Shown here piece by piece: positions 7,911 through 16,590 of a DNA stretch of 64,000 nt (its first letter is position 1; the number at the start of each line of letters is the position of its first letter). The notes beneath the pieces are model-generated. The model was given only the letters and a program-made list of their open reading frames with translations. It ran no database searches and was not told the DNA's origin. The position numbers were made by a program, and so were the translations under genes. Source of the stretch: Natrialba swarupiae. Lineage in GTDB: Archaea > Halobacteriota > Halobacteria > Halobacteriales > Natrialbaceae. The stretch spans positions 94,898-158,897 of the forward strand of contig NZ_VTAW01000006.1 in NCBI RefSeq assembly GCF_008245225.1, given 5' to 3'.

Positions 7911-8681
7911 ATGGAACTCGAGCCAGTGAGGGATCTCCCCGAGATCCGCGCCGGCGACGACCTCGCCGACCTGATCGCGGACCGGACTACTCTCGAACCC
8001 GGCGACGTGGTGACCGTCGCGAGCACGGTCGTCTCGAAGGCTGAAGGACGGACGGCGGATCTGGACGACTATCCGGTCAGCGGCCGCGCGCGGGAAATCG
8101 CGGACAAGATCGGCGAGTTGACCGCCGAGGAGAAGGACCCGCGGTTCGCCCAGGCCGTCCTCGAGGAGAGTACCGAACTGTTGATCGACGCGCCGTTTTT
8201 GCTCACCGAGACGCGCTTCGGGCACATCTCCGTCAATGCTGGGATCGACCGATCGAACGTCCCGGGTCACGACCTGCTTTTGTTGCCGAAGCGACCGGGG
8301 AAAAGCGCCGAACGGATCCGTGCGGGACTCGAGGAGCGCGGCGTCGACGACGTCGCCGTGATCGTCACGGACACCTGTGGGCGGCCGTTCCGACACGGCC
8401 AACGCGGCGTCGCACTCGGCTGGGCCGGCATCTCCGCGAGCCGCGACTGGCGTGGCGAACCCGACCGCGACGGGCGCGAACTCGGCGTCACCGTCCAGTC
8501 GGTGGTCGACGAACTCTCCTCGGCCGCCAACCTCGTCGCCGGTGAGGGTGCCGGCGGAACGCCCGCGGTCGTCGTCCGCGACTGGGCGTTCGGAGACCTC
8601 GAGGGCAGCGACGAACTGTTCCGGTCCGTCGAGGACGACCTCGTCCGGCAGGCGCTGCGGGAGTGGGAGTTCGACGGCTGA
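7911..8681 (+). CDS. cofE: Coenzyme F420-0:L-glutamate ligase CofE
   Basis: A 256-residue cytoplasmic enzyme that adds glutamates to F420-0 using GTP, the last step of F420 synthesis in archaea. Family hallmarks are the N-terminal LEPGDVVTVASTVVSKAEGR segment, HISVNAGIDRSNVPGHDLLL and the metal-binding TDTCGRPFRHGQRGVALG segment. Length fits archaeal CofE. The ATG is preceded at a leaderless distance by a weak TATA (CTTTTCAC near 7882). It is followed in the same direction by an F420-dependent reductase. Confidence 0.95.
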   Translation: MELEPVRDLPEIRAGDDLADLIADRTTLEPGDVVTVASTVVSKAEGRTADLDDYPVSGRAREIADKIGELTAEEKDPRFAQAVLEESTELLIDAPFLLTETRFGHISVNAGIDRSNVPGHDLLLLPKRPGKSAERIRAGLEERGVDDVAVIVTDTCGRPFRHGQRGVALGWAGISASRDWRGEPDRDGRELGVTVQSVVDELSSAANLVAGEGAGGTPAVVVRDWAFGDLEGSDELFRSVEDDLVRQALREWEFDG

Positions 8682-8706
8682 CCGCCGGATCTCCGGTGAC
8701 GGTGGG

Positions 8707-8715
8707 CTTTTTAGG
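8707..8715 (+). promoter_or_regulatory. TATA element before the 21-codon ORF and mer
   Basis: CTTTTTAGG is centred 26 bases before the ATG at 8737, not before the mer start. This implies a leaderless transcript whose first codon belongs to the small ORF. Confidence 0.6.
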
Positions 8716-8736
8716 CCGCTGCCCGACCCTGCGAGT

Positions 8737-8802
8737 ATGAACCGACACGCGGCTCGCGATCGCTTCGAGTGCCGACTCGAGGACGGAGGGAACGACCGAT
8801 GA
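8737..8802 (+). CDS. 21-residue small ORF coupled to mer
   Basis: A small ORF starting MNRHAARDRFECRLEDGGND whose stop overlaps the mer start codon by four bases (ATGA at 8799-8802). Its ATG is at the predicted transcription start (TATA 26 bases upstream). A GGAGGG Shine-Dalgarno for mer lies inside it at 8785-8790. This layout is what a leaderless leader peptide with translational coupling would look like. The peptide is charged and matches no family I know. It could also be a chance ORF in a short 5' leader. Confidence 0.45.
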   Translation: MNRHAARDRFECRLEDGGNDR

Positions 8803-9794
8803 CCGGTGGCGGACCGACCTGGGGGATCGAACTCACTCCCGAACACGACCTCGAGCGGATCGCGGGGCTGGCGGCGCTCGCAGAGGACGAGGCGTTCGAC
8901 GTCGCGTTCGCGAGCAGTCACTACTTCAACCGGGATCCGTTCGTGGCGCTCTCGCGGATGGCCGACGCGACCGACGAGATCCGGCTCGGACCGGGGATCG
9001 TCAACCCCTACGAGACCCATCCGGTGAAACTCGCCGCGCAGACGGCGACGGTCGACGAGGTAAGCGACGGTCGAGCCGTCTTCGGCGTCGGGGCGGGCGA
9101 CCGCTCTACGCTCGCGACCCTTGGCGTCGATCAGGATCGGCCGCTTCGACGCGTCCTCGAGACGGTCGACGTCGCACGCGACCTCTGGGCCGGTGAGACG
9201 GTCACCCACGAGGGGACCTTCACTGCGCGAGACGCCTCGCTCAACCTCGAGCCGAGCGAGATTCCGGTCTACGTCGGCGCACAGGGACCACACATGCTCC
9301 GAATGAGCGCGAAACACGCCGACGGCGTCCTGATCAACGCCGCTCACCCTCGGGACCTCGAGTGGTCCGCCGGGCAGATCGAGCAGGGGCTGGCCGATCG
9401 GCCCGACGACCGTGGAGAGTTCGAGTCGCTGGCGTTCGCGAGCGTCAGCGTCGCGGGCGACGAGGAGGCGGCCCGCGAGGCCGCGCGACCGCCAGTTGCG
9501 TTCATCGTCGGCGGCGCGGCCGAACCGGTCCTCGAGCGCCACGAGATCGACCGCGAGGCCGCGAGTGCGGTGAGCGACGCCTTAGAGCGCGGGGAGCTCT
9601 CCGAGGCGTTTGGGCTGGTGACGCCCGCGATGATCGACGCCTTCTGTGTCGCGGGGACGACCGAGTCGGTGACGGACCGGTTCGAGGCGATCCTCGAGCA
9701 CGTCGACGGAATCGTCGTCGGTTCGCCGCTGGGCCCCGATCTCGAGGACGCCGTCGAACGCGCGAGCGAAGCGCTCACGCGGGCGACGAACTGA
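8799..9794 (+). CDS. mer: F420-dependent methylenetetrahydromethanopterin reductase-like LLM oxidoreductase
   Basis: A 331-residue TIM-barrel enzyme of the bacterial-luciferase/Mer superfamily. The N-terminus WGIELTPEHD, the AFASSHYFNRDPFVALSRMA segment and the PGIVNPYETHPVKLA and FGVGAGDRSTL stretches match haloarchaeal Mer-annotated proteins, which use reduced F420. The substrate in a non-methanogen is probably a C1-carrying folate or pterin. I chose the ATG at 8799 because a GGAGGG site lies eight bases upstream. An in-frame ATG at 8769 would precede that site. Linkage to cofE supports F420 use. Confidence 0.85.
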   Translation: MTGGGPTWGIELTPEHDLERIAGLAALAEDEAFDVAFASSHYFNRDPFVALSRMADATDEIRLGPGIVNPYETHPVKLAAQTATVDEVSDGRAVFGVGAGDRSTLATLGVDQDRPLRRVLETVDVARDLWAGETVTHEGTFTARDASLNLEPSEIPVYVGAQGPHMLRMSAKHADGVLINAAHPRDLEWSAGQIEQGLADRPDDRGEFESLAFASVSVAGDEEAAREAARPPVAFIVGGAAEPVLERHEIDREAASAVSDALERGELSEAFGLVTPAMIDAFCVAGTTESVTDRFEAILEHVDGIVVGSPLGPDLEDAVERASEALTRATN

Positions 9795-9830
9795 CGGGAG
9801 AAGGCGGTGTACTGACGGGAGAAGACGGCG

Positions 9831-10025
9831 TTAGTTCGGGGTGACGAGACTGCCGATCGCGCCGAGAGTGAGCGCGCCGAAGACGCCGAGGGAGAAGACG
9901 ACGAGGATCGTGCCGACGAGGACGAGCAACGGGGCGAGCCCGTCGCCCATCGCGACGTCGGTGAAGAGTTCGTTCATCTCGACGATGTTGTCCACGATGA
10001 CGTTCAACGCTGCGGCGGATTCCAT
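9831..10025 (-). CDS. Small two-helix membrane protein
   Basis: 64 residues: a short amphipathic N-terminus (SAAALNVIVDNIVEMNELF) and two hydrophobic helices (LAPLLVLVGTILVVFSLGVF and ALTLGAIGSLV). I do not recognise a named family. The pattern and size match small conserved membrane proteins in related haloarchaea. It diverges from the DUF7573-like gene with about 115 bases between them. Codon use fits the neighbours. Confidence 0.6.
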   Translation of the reverse strand: MESAAALNVIVDNIVEMNELFTDVAMGDGLAPLLVLVGTILVVFSLGVFGALTLGAIGSLVTPN

Positions 10026-10109
10026 AAACGGAGGTTGTCGTCGGTGGTACTTGGCCGTGCCGGTCTCGGTCAGTCGAACTGTACAAACCGTCCTCGTACA
10101 GTCGAATCG

Positions 10110-10116
10110 TATAAAC
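10110..10116 (+). promoter_or_regulatory. TATA element of the DUF7573-like gene
   Basis: TATAAAC is centred 27 bases before the GTG at 10140 and decides that start over the ATG at 10035, which would lie upstream of the promoter. Confidence 0.65.
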
Positions 10117-10139
10117 CGCCTTCGTGCGTATCCTCGTGT

Positions 10140-10415
10140 GTGACCGAGGACGCGACGCTCTCGGAGTTCGGAGTCGACTCGGACGAGTGCGACGACTCGA
10201 GTTCCAACGATTCGGAATCCGACACACGGGACATCGACGAGTCAGCGTCGGTGATGACCGACCCCGCTTCCCCAGCATCGACAGACGACGGGGCGCCGAC
10301 GTCGCTGTCGACGTACGCCTGGGGATCACACGTCTGTCGGCGTTGTGACGCCGAAAGCTCGCGAGTCTGGCGGGACGGCGACGGGTTCGTCTGTCCCGAT
10401 TGCAAGGAGTGGTAG
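10140..10415 (+). CDS. Small acidic zinc-ribbon protein, DUF7573 type
   Basis: 91 residues from a GTG chosen by its TATA element. An acidic, Ser/Asp-rich, probably disordered N-terminal half precedes a C-terminal zinc ribbon with two CxxC knuckles (HVCRRCDAE and FVCPDCKEW). The ending CPDCKEW is characteristic of this haloarchaeal family. The function is unknown. Such ribbons often bind nucleic acid or protein partners. Confidence 0.75.
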   Translation: MTEDATLSEFGVDSDECDDSSSNDSESDTRDIDESASVMTDPASPASTDDGAPTSLSTYAWGSHVCRRCDAESSRVWRDGDGFVCPDCKEW

Positions 10416-10523
10416 TTTACGATCGGAAGACTACAAGGAGCGATAGTCCGCGTCGAACGTATTCCGGATGGCGACACGAAGCGGACCGGACTCGAGGGGA
10501 AACGCGTGGCAACCTCCCGAACA

Positions 10524-10530
10524 TTTATAT
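10524..10530 (+). promoter_or_regulatory. TATA element of the cold-shock gene
   Basis: TTTATAT lies 30 bases before the ATG at 10557, predicting a leaderless or nearly leaderless mRNA. It excludes the longer in-frame start at 10506. Confidence 0.75.
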
Positions 10531-10556
10531 CTTTGTCGTGGGTCTATTCACGTGCA

Positions 10557-10751
10557 ATGGCGAAAGGTACGGTCGCATTCTTCAACGACACTGGCGGTTA
10601 CGGGTTCATCGAGAGCGAGGATTCGGACGAGGACGTGTTCTTCCACATGGAAGACGTCGGCGGTCCCGACCTGGAGGAGGGTCAGGAAGTCGAGTTCGAC
10701 ATCGAGCAGGCCGACAAAGGCCCGCGTGCAACCAACGTCGAACGGCTCTGA
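10557..10751 (+). CDS. Cold-shock domain protein (CspA family)
   Basis: 64 residues forming one cold-shock OB-fold. The start is MAKGTVAFFNDTGGYGFIES, with RNP-1-like YGFIES and RNP-2-like VFFHME motifs that bind single-stranded RNA or DNA. The size is the family norm. It acts in the cytoplasm as an RNA chaperone or growth-phase and temperature regulator. It stands alone with its own promoter and is followed by 225 bases without a gene. Confidence 0.95.
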   Translation: MAKGTVAFFNDTGGYGFIESEDSDEDVFFHMEDVGGPDLEEGQEVEFDIEQADKGPRATNVERL

Positions 10752-10976
10752 GCGCCCGGTAAGTAGTATCGTTTTCCGATCGTCGCTCCGATAGCGGCTG
10801 CGTTGCCGTGTGCCGGGAGTATTCTTTTCACTATCCCGATCTTACTGAGAACGAATCGACGTAATCTGGAACACCAGTACGCATTCGTATCGGTGACACA
10901 ACGCATATGTTTGCCAGCGCCTGAGAACGGATGACTGACGATGAACCGCAGCCCGGATACACTCTCCCCGTGATCG

Positions 10977-11951
10977 ATGACCGACGTCGACCCGACACCC
11001 AACACGACCGACGAACCGCCCGTCGACCCGCTTCCCGTCGCGAGCGTCGCGACCCTCTGTGAGGAACTCGCGGCGAACGTCGCCCGCGTCATCGTCGGCC
11101 ACGACGACGTCGTCGAACACGTCGTCACCGCCATCCTCGGACGCGGACACGTGCTACTCGAGGACGTCCCCGGCGTCGGCAAGACGATGCTCGCCCGATC
11201 GATCGCGACGTCGATCGATTGCTCGTTTCGTCGCGTCCAGTTTACGCCCGACCTTCTCCCGTCGGACGTGACCGGCGTCAACGTCTTCGATCAGCGCAAC
11301 CGGGAGTTCGAATTCCAGCACGGCCCCGTCTTCGGCAACATCGTTCTCGGCGACGAGATCAATCGCGCACCGCCGAAGACCCAGACGGCGTTACTCGAAG
11401 CCATGGAGGAAAATCAGGTCACCGTCGACGGCGAGACCCGCGACCTCCCCGATCCGTTCACGGTGATCGCAACCCAAAACGCCGTCGAGCCCAACCGCAC
11501 CTACGACCTCCCGCTCGCGGAACTCGACCGATTTATGAAGAAACTCCGGCTGGGGTATCCCGACCCCGAGGAGGAACACGAGATCTTGGCGCGGACCGTC
11601 GGCCACCACCCGATCGAGTCCCTCGAGGCCGTCACAGACCGCGAGACGGTCGTCCGCGCCAGAGAGACGGTCACTGGGATTCGCGTCGAGGATCCGATTC
11701 GGGCATACGCGACCCGCCTCGCCGGATACACCCGGGAGAACGCGGAAGTCGGCGCGAGCCCCAGGGGAACGATCTCGCTCCTTCGAGCTGCCCAGGCGCG
11801 AGCCGTCGCCGACGGCCGCGAGTACGTCATCCCCGACGACGTCAAGGTGGAGGCGCCGGTCGCGTTGGGCCACCGGATCCGGACGGTCGACCGCGAGCGC
11901 GACGGCCGTGCCGTCGTCGAAAACGCCCTCGAACGGGTCCCGATCGAGTGA
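10977..11951 (+). CDS. MoxR-family AAA+ ATPase
   Basis: 324 residues with a single AAA+ module. Visible are the Walker A DVPGVGKTMLARS, a Walker B-like segment in NIVLGDEINRAPPKTQTALL, sensor 1 IATQNAVE and a C-terminal lid. MoxR ATPases act as chaperones for folding or activating partner complexes. The partner is likely the DUF58 protein encoded eight bases downstream, followed by a transglutaminase-like membrane protein. This three-gene set is widespread in haloarchaea and bacteria. Confidence 0.93.
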   Translation: MTDVDPTPNTTDEPPVDPLPVASVATLCEELAANVARVIVGHDDVVEHVVTAILGRGHVLLEDVPGVGKTMLARSIATSIDCSFRRVQFTPDLLPSDVTGVNVFDQRNREFEFQHGPVFGNIVLGDEINRAPPKTQTALLEAMEENQVTVDGETRDLPDPFTVIATQNAVEPNRTYDLPLAELDRFMKKLRLGYPDPEEEHEILARTVGHHPIESLEAVTDRETVVRARETVTGIRVEDPIRAYATRLAGYTRENAEVGASPRGTISLLRAAQARAVADGREYVIPDDVKVEAPVALGHRIRTVDRERDGRAVVENALERVPIE

Positions 11952-11958
11952 TCGAGCC

Positions 11959-13038
11959 ATGAGACTCACGATCCGCGGCTGGACCGCCGTCGCCGTCGTC
12001 GCGTTCGCGCTCGCGATGAGCTGGCAGTACGGTCCCCGGTCGCTGAACGCCGTCGTCGTTCCGGTTGCCATCGTGACCGTCGCGGCGCTGTTCACGACCG
12101 CCCGAATCGACCCGCCAACCGTCGAGGGAGCCGCCGTCGACGACGGCTTCGTCGGCGAGACGCGCACGGTCGAACGAACGATCGAGAGTCCACGGACCGC
12201 CTCGGGGACGATCCACGCGACCGTGGGCGACGGGCTCTCCGTCCAGGCACGGGCCCGACTCGAGACGACCCTCGAGGGAGACGCCGAGACCCGATTCACC
12301 TACGAGCTCTCCCTCGAGGCCCGCGGTGAGCACGACGTCGGGGGACTCGAGATCACGGTTACCGACGTGCTCGGACTGGTCGAACGCCGCTTCGAGTACG
12401 AGTCGACCGACACCGTCGTCGTCTATCCGCGGGTGTACGGACTCGAGGGCCGCGACGCCGGTCGGTTGACTGCTACGGCCGTGGCCGCGAGCCGGACCGA
12501 CCGCGGCGAGTTCGACGGCCTTCGGGAGTATCGGCGCGGCGACTCGCTTCGGGACGTCCACTGGAAGTCCGCCGCGAAACGGCCCGACGAGGAGCTGTTC
12601 GTGATGGAGTACGCCGATCACGGCGACGACAGTTCGATCACGGTCGCCGCGTCGGCACCGTCGGGTCGCGAGGACGAGCTGGCGAGTGCCGCCGCGAGCG
12701 TCGTCGTCCACCTGCTCGAGGCGGGTCTCGACGTCGGCCTCGAGCTACCGAACGCGGCTCGACCCGCCGGATCTGGGTGGGGACACCGACGAACGCTGCT
12801 CGCCGCGCTGGCCGTTGCCGACGCTGGCGACCTCGAGGATCGGGTTCGGGCGGATGCCGACGTGGTGGTCGACGCCGCCGGCGTGGAGCCGACCGTCGTC
12901 GTCGATGGTACGGAGATACCCTTCGACCGACTGCGGGGCGAGGGGAACTCCGGCGGCCCCGTCGACGCGTCCGGGCGAGGTGGCGGTGACGAACGCTCCG
13001 AACGCCGCGACGATGGTTCGCGGGGGGTGGCCGCGTGA
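11959..13038 (+). CDS. DUF58 domain protein
   Basis: 359 residues from the ATG at 11959. Two N-terminal membrane helices (about 8-23 and 29-48) are followed by an extracytoplasmic region. The DUF58 core is marked by DGLREYRRGDSLRDVHWKSA and resembles a von Willebrand A fold, usually a partner of MoxR ATPases. The last 40 residues are disordered and rich in Gly and Arg. The stop overlaps the start of the next gene by four bases (GTGA), indicating coupling. Confidence 0.9.
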   Translation: MRLTIRGWTAVAVVAFALAMSWQYGPRSLNAVVVPVAIVTVAALFTTARIDPPTVEGAAVDDGFVGETRTVERTIESPRTASGTIHATVGDGLSVQARARLETTLEGDAETRFTYELSLEARGEHDVGGLEITVTDVLGLVERRFEYESTDTVVVYPRVYGLEGRDAGRLTATAVAASRTDRGEFDGLREYRRGDSLRDVHWKSAAKRPDEELFVMEYADHGDDSSITVAASAPSGREDELASAAASVVVHLLEAGLDVGLELPNAARPAGSGWGHRRTLLAALAVADAGDLEDRVRADADVVVDAAGVEPTVVVDGTEIPFDRLRGEGNSGGPVDASGRGGGDERSERRDDGSRGVAA

Positions 13039-15356
13039 GCACCGATCACGGCTCCGGATCGGGGAATCGGACGATGCGTCTGGACGTCGACGGAACGATC
13101 GGACCCACCGTGTTCCGCCTCCTCGCGGTCGGGTGTGTCCTGATTCTGACGGCGTCGTACGTGAGCGTGTTGCTCGACGTGACACGCGTCGTCGGCGGGA
13201 CGCGCACGCTGTTTGCACTCGTCGGATCGATGCTGGTCGCGGCGACGATCCTGGCGAGAGTGATCCGTCCGCGAACCGCGACGGTCGCAGCGCTCGTCGC
13301 CGGTGTCGTCGGCTTCGCGTACTACCTCGAGACCAGCGGGCTGGGGGTCGGCGTGGTCGCTTCGGGGACCGGCGCGCTCCTCGAGGACGTGTTGACGCTC
13401 GTGACCGGGATGCCGTTGCTCCGGATGATCGAGGCAGGCGTCTGGACGCTCGCGTTCGCGCCCGCTCCCATCTTCCTCTCGTGGTATCTCGCCGTCCGAG
13501 GCCGGTACGCCTCGAGTGTCGTTCCCGGCGGCGCGGCGTTGCTGTTTCTCGTCCTGACCGGCGACGCGGGGACGGCGGTCACGCTCATCGGCACGCTCGG
13601 CGCGATCGGTGCGATCGGGTTCGGCGAACTCGAGCGCCGCGGCGGATCGATCGCACAGGCGGATCTGATCGCCGTCCTCTTCGCGCTCATCGTCGCGCTC
13701 TCGCTGTCGGTGACGTTCGTCCCCGCCGGACCGGCGACCCCGACGACTGCGGGCGGGGCGAGCGACGGCACGCTCGAGGGGACGATCGACTCGGCCTCCG
13801 AGCGATCGGGAATCTCGGGCCAGGTCGATCTCTCCCCCGAGGTGCGGTTTACGGTCGAGTCGGATCGGCCCTCCTACTGGCGGACGGGCATCTACGACCG
13901 GTTTACCGGAGACGAGTGGGTTCGAACCGGAACGGAGCGTCCGCTCGAGGACGGCGACGAGCTCGCCGGCCCGCCGGGGCCGACCCACCAGCACCGCCAG
14001 GTCGTCACGGCGGAGACGGAACTCGGCGTCATGCCTGCCGCCCCCGAGCCGGTGTCGGTCGAGGGAGACGTCGCCGAGCACACGGAGGTGTCGAGACACG
14101 GCCACGTCCACCCGACGACGACGCTGATCGAAGGCGACACGTACGCCGTCGAGAGTGCGGTCGTCACCCCGCAGCCGGACGAACTCCGGGAGGCGGGAAC
14201 CGACTACCCCGACGAGATCCGCGACCACTACCTCCAGCGCCCGGAGGAGACCTCAAGCGAGTTCGAGGACCGAACCGCCGAAATAACGGCCGACGCGGAG
14301 ACGCCCTACGAGAAAGCGGTCGCGATCGAACGCCACCTGCGGAGCTCCAAGGAGTACTCACTCGACGTCGAACGACCGCAGGGTAACGTCGCCGAGGAGT
14401 TCCTCCTCGAGATGGACGAAGGCTACTGCGTCTACTTCGCGACGGCGATGACCCAGATGTTACGGGCGGAGGACGTCCCCACGCGGTACGTGACCGGCTA
14501 CACGAGCGGTGAACAGGTCGACGACGACGAGTACGTCGTCCGCGGTCTGGACGCCCACGCCTGGGTCGAAGTCTACTTCCCGGAGACGGGGTGGGTCGCG
14601 TTCGAACCGACACCGAGCAGCGAACGGGATTCGGTTCACGAGGAACACCTCGAGGAGGCACAGGACGAAGACGACCTCACCGACGAGACGGACGACGAAC
14701 CCGACGAGGAATCAGATGCCGACGAGGCGGACGACGAACCCGACGACGCGACCGACGAGGAAGGGGACGATGCGGCGGACGACTCGGTCCCCGACGTGGA
14801 CGACGAACCGCCAACGACCGACTCCGAAGCGGACCCGAGAGACGACCCATCGCCGCCGGGTGGCCCACAGGGTCCGATCGACACGTCGACCGACGACGGC
14901 GACGACGACCGAGAGCTATCGCCGCCGGTTGTGATCACGCGCGAACTCTTGACGATCACGGCCGTCCTGTTCGTCGGTCTGGTCGCCGGCGTCCATCGGG
15001 CCGGGGCAATCGCGAGCGCCCGCCGCACGGTCGGGCTGTTCTGGCACGGACGCCGCCGTGACCCCACGAGCGACGCCGAGCGAGCATATCGCCGACTCGA
15101 GGCGCTTCTCGCCCGCGAGTACCGCCCGCGTCGTGACGACGAGTCCGCGCGTGAGTATCTCTCGGCGCTCGAGACCCGGCCCGGTGACGGCGTTGCAAGC
15201 GACTCGGAGGTCCGGACGGTCCTCGAGCGTTACGAACGCGCGGCCTATGGCGGCGGCGTCGACCGCGAGGACGCCGACGAGGCGATCGAGATCGTCGATC
15301 GACTGACCCGCGAGCGTCTCCCGGTGGTCGGTCGGTCGGCCGCGACCGGTCGCTGA
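13035..15356 (+). CDS. Transglutaminase-like membrane protein (TgpA/DUF3488-DUF4129 type)
   Basis: 773 residues. Six or so N-terminal helices (about 17-230) are followed by a large external region with a transglutaminase-like core. Its Cys (EGYCVYFATAMTQMLRAEDV), His (GLDAHAWVEVYF) and Asp-region residues are intact, so a cysteine protease or transglutaminase-type activity is plausible. An Asp/Glu-rich linker (about 535-605) leads to one membrane helix near 640 and a DUF4129-like cytoplasmic tail. It starts with a GTG inside the DUF58 stop. With MoxR and DUF58 it probably processes cell-surface proteins or polymers. Confidence 0.9.
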   Translation: MSTDHGSGSGNRTMRLDVDGTIGPTVFRLLAVGCVLILTASYVSVLLDVTRVVGGTRTLFALVGSMLVAATILARVIRPRTATVAALVAGVVGFAYYLETSGLGVGVVASGTGALLEDVLTLVTGMPLLRMIEAGVWTLAFAPAPIFLSWYLAVRGRYASSVVPGGAALLFLVLTGDAGTAVTLIGTLGAIGAIGFGELERRGGSIAQADLIAVLFALIVALSLSVTFVPAGPATPTTAGGASDGTLEGTIDSASERSGISGQVDLSPEVRFTVESDRPSYWRTGIYDRFTGDEWVRTGTERPLEDGDELAGPPGPTHQHRQVVTAETELGVMPAAPEPVSVEGDVAEHTEVSRHGHVHPTTTLIEGDTYAVESAVVTPQPDELREAGTDYPDEIRDHYLQRPEETSSEFEDRTAEITADAETPYEKAVAIERHLRSSKEYSLDVERPQGNVAEEFLLEMDEGYCVYFATAMTQMLRAEDVPTRYVTGYTSGEQVDDDEYVVRGLDAHAWVEVYFPETGWVAFEPTPSSERDSVHEEHLEEAQDEDDLTDETDDEPDEESDADEADDEPDDATDEEGDDAADDSVPDVDDEPPTTDSEADPRDDPSPPGGPQGPIDTSTDDGDDDRELSPPVVITRELLTITAVLFVGLVAGVHRAGAIASARRTVGLFWHGRRRDPTSDAERAYRRLEALLAREYRPRRDDESAREYLSALETRPGDGVASDSEVRTVLERYERAAYGGGVDREDADEAIEIVDRLTRERLPVVGRSAATGR

Positions 15357-15461
15357 CGGCGTCGATTTCCGCGTGTTTGGTCCCACGGACTGCCGACGAC
15401 CGCGAGCACGTCAACGTTCGTTCAAAAAGAACCGCACGACGGCGCGTAGGTCCCGATAGTG

Positions 15462-15469
15462 TTTAATAT
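15462..15469 (+). promoter_or_regulatory. TATA element of the aIF1 gene
   Basis: TTTAATAT is centred 28 bases before the ATG at 15494. No Shine-Dalgarno is present, so the mRNA is predicted leaderless. Confidence 0.75.
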
Positions 15470-15493
15470 GGTCATTTCGTACGGACGAACGTA

Positions 15494-15787
15494 ATGTCGG
15501 AAGTCTGCTCGACGTGCGGGCTGCCCGAGGAACTCTGCGTCTGCGAAGACGTGGCCAAGGGTCAACAGCAACTCACCATCCGCATTGACGAGCGCAGATA
15601 CGGAAAAGAGGTAACGATTATCGAAGGATTCGATCCGAAGGACGTCGATCTCGACAGTCTCTCGTCGGATCTCAAGTCCAAGTTCGCCTGTGGTGGGACG
15701 GTCGAGGACAGCCACATCGAACTTCAGGGCAATCACACCGGCCGCATCGAAGATTTCCTTCGGGATCGCGGCTTCAACGTCGCATGA
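15494..15787 (+). CDS. Translation initiation factor aIF1 (SUI1/YciH)
   Basis: 97 residues. A short N-terminal zinc-knuckle-like segment ([14 protein letters not shown]) is followed by the SUI1 fold with [20 protein letters not shown] and the conserved [10 protein letters not shown] loop. aIF1 binds the small ribosomal subunit and enforces start-codon selection. The length is typical of haloarchaea. It is monocistronic with a strong TATA element. Confidence 0.95.
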   Translation: MSEVCSTCGLPEELCVCEDVAKGQQQLTIRIDERRYGKEVTIIEGFDPKDVDLDSLSSDLKSKFACGGTVEDSHIELQGNHTGRIEDFLRDRGFNVA

Positions 15788-15882
15788 GCCCGCGATGATC
15801 TGAAACGACTTCCGAACCCGACTTCGCGAACCGACACCACCACCGTTTCTTCGACGACCCGATCGACCAGCGCCGGCACCGA

Positions 15883-16248
15883 TCAGAACGGAGAGTCCGA
15901 ACGCGCGGCCTCGTCTACCGGCGATTCCTCGCGAACCAGCCCGTATTGCATTCCGTACTCCTCGAGTCCGCCGGCCATGCTCTCGACACGCGCGTCGGCG
16001 CTTCCCTCGTAGGAGCCGATGAGTTTCGCCGCCTGAACGCTCGCCTTCCCGTGCGGGCAGACGGTGACGATCCGATCCGCGTCCTCGAACTCGTCGATCC
16101 GAGCCGTGAGTTCGTTGAACGGGACGTTTTCGCTTTCGGGGATGTGACTGCGCTCGAAGCTTCGTTCGTCCCGGATGTCGACGATCCGTACGTCCGTGTC
16201 GCCCTCGAGAAGTTCCTTGACCTCCGCCGTCGAGATTTCGCCGTCCAT
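15883..16248 (-). CDS. Rhodanese-like sulfurtransferase domain protein
   Basis: 121 residues from the ATG at 16248, preferred over an in-frame GTG at 16284 because a TATA-like CTTATTCC lies 27 bases before 16248 and inside the longer version. It is a single rhodanese domain: VRIVDIRDERSFERSHIPES, then the active-site loop VTVCPHGKASVQAAKL with the catalytic Cys. It may move sulfur or act as a redox or persulfide carrier. It is convergent with aIF1. Confidence 0.88.
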   Translation of the reverse strand: MDGEISTAEVKELLEGDTDVRIVDIRDERSFERSHIPESENVPFNELTARIDEFEDADRIVTVCPHGKASVQAAKLIGSYEGSADARVESMAGGLEEYGMQYGLVREESPVDEAARSDSPF

Positions 16249-16271
16249 TATCGGCGCTTTCGGACTCGGAC

Positions 16272-16279
16272 GGAATAAG
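16272..16279 (-). promoter_or_regulatory. TATA-like element of the rhodanese gene
   Basis: CTTATTCC on the minus strand, centred 27 bases before the ATG at 16248. It lies inside the coding part of the longer alternative and so decides the start. Confidence 0.6.
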
Positions 16280-16442
16280 GACACGGGTCGGACTCGAGCT
16301 GGAGAGGGTGGGACCTCGAGGTGTAAGGAGGTGGGCTCGAGCGGAACTGCTGGTTGGACCGTCCGCGATCGAGTCGACGGCGTACTGAAAACGAATCGAG
16401 GGAGTTGATCGTCTGGCAGTACCGATCAGCGTACCCTTACCA

Positions 16443-16475
16443 GTTGTTGCAAATACAATTTCTTTATTCAACAAC
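16443..16475. promoter_or_regulatory. AT-rich region with GTTGTTG...CAACAAC inverted repeat (possible operator)
   Basis: GTTGTTG and CAACAAC arms separated by 19 A/T-rich bases stand just upstream of the TATA-like GTATATCAAAA near 16497, in the only strongly AT-rich stretch of this part of the window. The toxin-antitoxin pair follows. Ribbon-helix-helix antitoxins usually bind such symmetric sites to repress their own operon, so this is a candidate operator. The arms are seen; binding is inferred. Confidence 0.45.
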
Positions 16476-16590
16476 CGGCGTACATATTTCGCGAAAGTAT
16501 ATCAAAAAAGAAGGTTGGCCGGCCATTGGTGTGGTCGGCGACCGGGGAATGAGCGACAATTCATTCAGTACCACCCACGTACCACGTTGC

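Noticed and set aside
7836..9542. 568-residue minus-strand open frame
   Set aside because: It lies opposite cofE and mer, both with clear family motifs. Length alone is not evidence in a genome this GC-rich.
15422..16474. 350-residue minus-strand frame spanning aIF1 and rhodanese genes
   Set aside because: It is antisense to aIF1 and in the wrong phase relative to the rhodanese gene, with Arg-rich shadow composition.
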